Source: IMCC26256 sp046081705 (lineage in GTDB: Bacteria > Actinomycetota > Acidimicrobiia > IMCC26256). From it: a DNA stretch of 6,249 nt. This document shows positions 5,885 to 6,249 of the stretch, in pieces. The notes beneath the pieces were generated by a model. It saw nothing but the letters and a program-made list of their open reading frames with translations. It was not told the origin of the DNA and did not search any database. Made by a program: the position numbers and the translations under genes. Where the stretch lies: positions 1 to 6,249 of the forward strand of contig JBJTWK010000092.1 of the NCBI GenBank assembly GCA_046081705.1, in the 5' to 3' direction. How positions within the stretch are numbered: the first letter of the stretch is position 1; the number at the start of each line of letters is the position of its first letter.

Positions 5885-6249
5885 TCAGATGGCGAGGTCG
5901 AGGCGTCGGCCGATGATCCCGAGGCAGTCGTCCGGCGCGTAGTACTGCACGAAGTGCCCCGCGTCCGCGATGCGATCGAGCGTCGCCCCCGGGATCCGGG
6001 TCACCCACTCCTCGGCCTGCTCGTACGGGAACACGGGATCGGCATCACCGAACGCGAGGTGGACCGGGCACCCGGTCCACGCGGCGAGCGCCGCGTCTCA
6101 GCGGGCCTGCTCGGCCGCGCCCCCGACCTCGGGGGCTCCGAACGGGATCATCGCGGGGAACGCCCGCGCCCCCGCCTTGGAGTCGGGGCCGTCGAACGGC
6201 GCCGCGAACCCGGCCTCGACCGCCGCCGGGTCGGGGCGGGCGCGGCGCA
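5885..6249 (-). pseudogene. Alpha/beta hydrolase, haloalkane dehalogenase-like, C-terminal part with internal TGA
   Basis: Reading leftwards from the window edge, one frame gives 49 residues, then TGA at 6100-6098, then 70 more residues to the TGA at 5887-5885. Both halves belong to the same family. The first has the cap-domain segment GARAFPAMIPFG. The second has WTGCPVHLAFGDADPVFP, with the Asp of the catalytic triad after strand 7, and RIADAGHFVQ with the catalytic His (codon 5954-5956). This resembles the haloalkane dehalogenase and epoxide hydrolase branch of alpha/beta hydrolases; the nucleophile lies outside the window, so the reaction cannot be assigned. No good restart codon follows the TGA, and the truncated product would lack the acid and His, so it should be inactive. 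A single base change (from CGA Arg or TGG Trp) or a sequence error would explain it. The gene continues past the right edge. Confidence 0.8.

Noticed and set aside
6098..6100. Genome-wide recoding of TGA, or a selenocysteine codon
   Set aside because: Every intact gene here ends in TGA, so it is a working stop codon. The site is not an active-site position and no SECIS-like stem is evident.

Overview
The window is high-GC DNA (roughly 70% by eye) with strong G/C preference at third codon positions, many GTG starts and only TGA stops. This fits an actinomycetote, plausibly one outside the well-studied genera such as an Acidimicrobiia-like lineage, but there is no marker gene and the taxonomic guess is inference. 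The first ~110 bases hold an extreme C/T tract that may be a sequencing or assembly artefact.

Layout, left to right. (i) 114-1927, plus strand: an amino-acid ABC importer pair. A HisM/GlnP-type permease has an unusual extra two-to-three-helix N-terminal region and overlaps by 4 bp a GlnQ/HisP-type ATPase. The substrate-binding protein is not in the window. (ii) 1952-2437, minus strand: an unrecognised 161-residue protein. (iii) 2438-2540: a compact divergent control region with overlapping promoters, an imperfect dyad and a perfect 17-bp palindrome. (iv) 2541-4479, plus strand: a two-gene operon of a DUF2855 protein (MDR-like, unknown reaction) and a classical short-chain dehydrogenase/reductase. 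(v) 4480-6249, minus strand: an operon read right to left. It contains the C-terminal part of an alpha/beta hydrolase resembling haloalkane dehalogenases and broken by an in-frame TGA, an 86-residue coiled-coil protein, and a GT4-type glycosyltransferase joined to the coiled-coil gene by an ATGA overlap.

How the genes may work together. The permease and ATPase form the membrane core of one polar amino-acid importer. The minus-strand 161-residue gene and the DUF2855-SDR operon share one control region, so they are probably co-regulated and may act on the same small hydrophobic or carbonyl-containing substrate; this is inference from position. The coiled-coil and glycosyltransferase pair looks like part of a cell-surface glycan locus. 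The most interesting features are the operator-rich divergent region around the DUF2855 module, the stand-alone coiled-coil partner of the glycosyltransferase, the dispanin/CD225-like N-terminus of the permease, and the nonsense codon in the hydrolase. I see no RNA genes, CRISPR arrays, insertion sequences or clear terminators.
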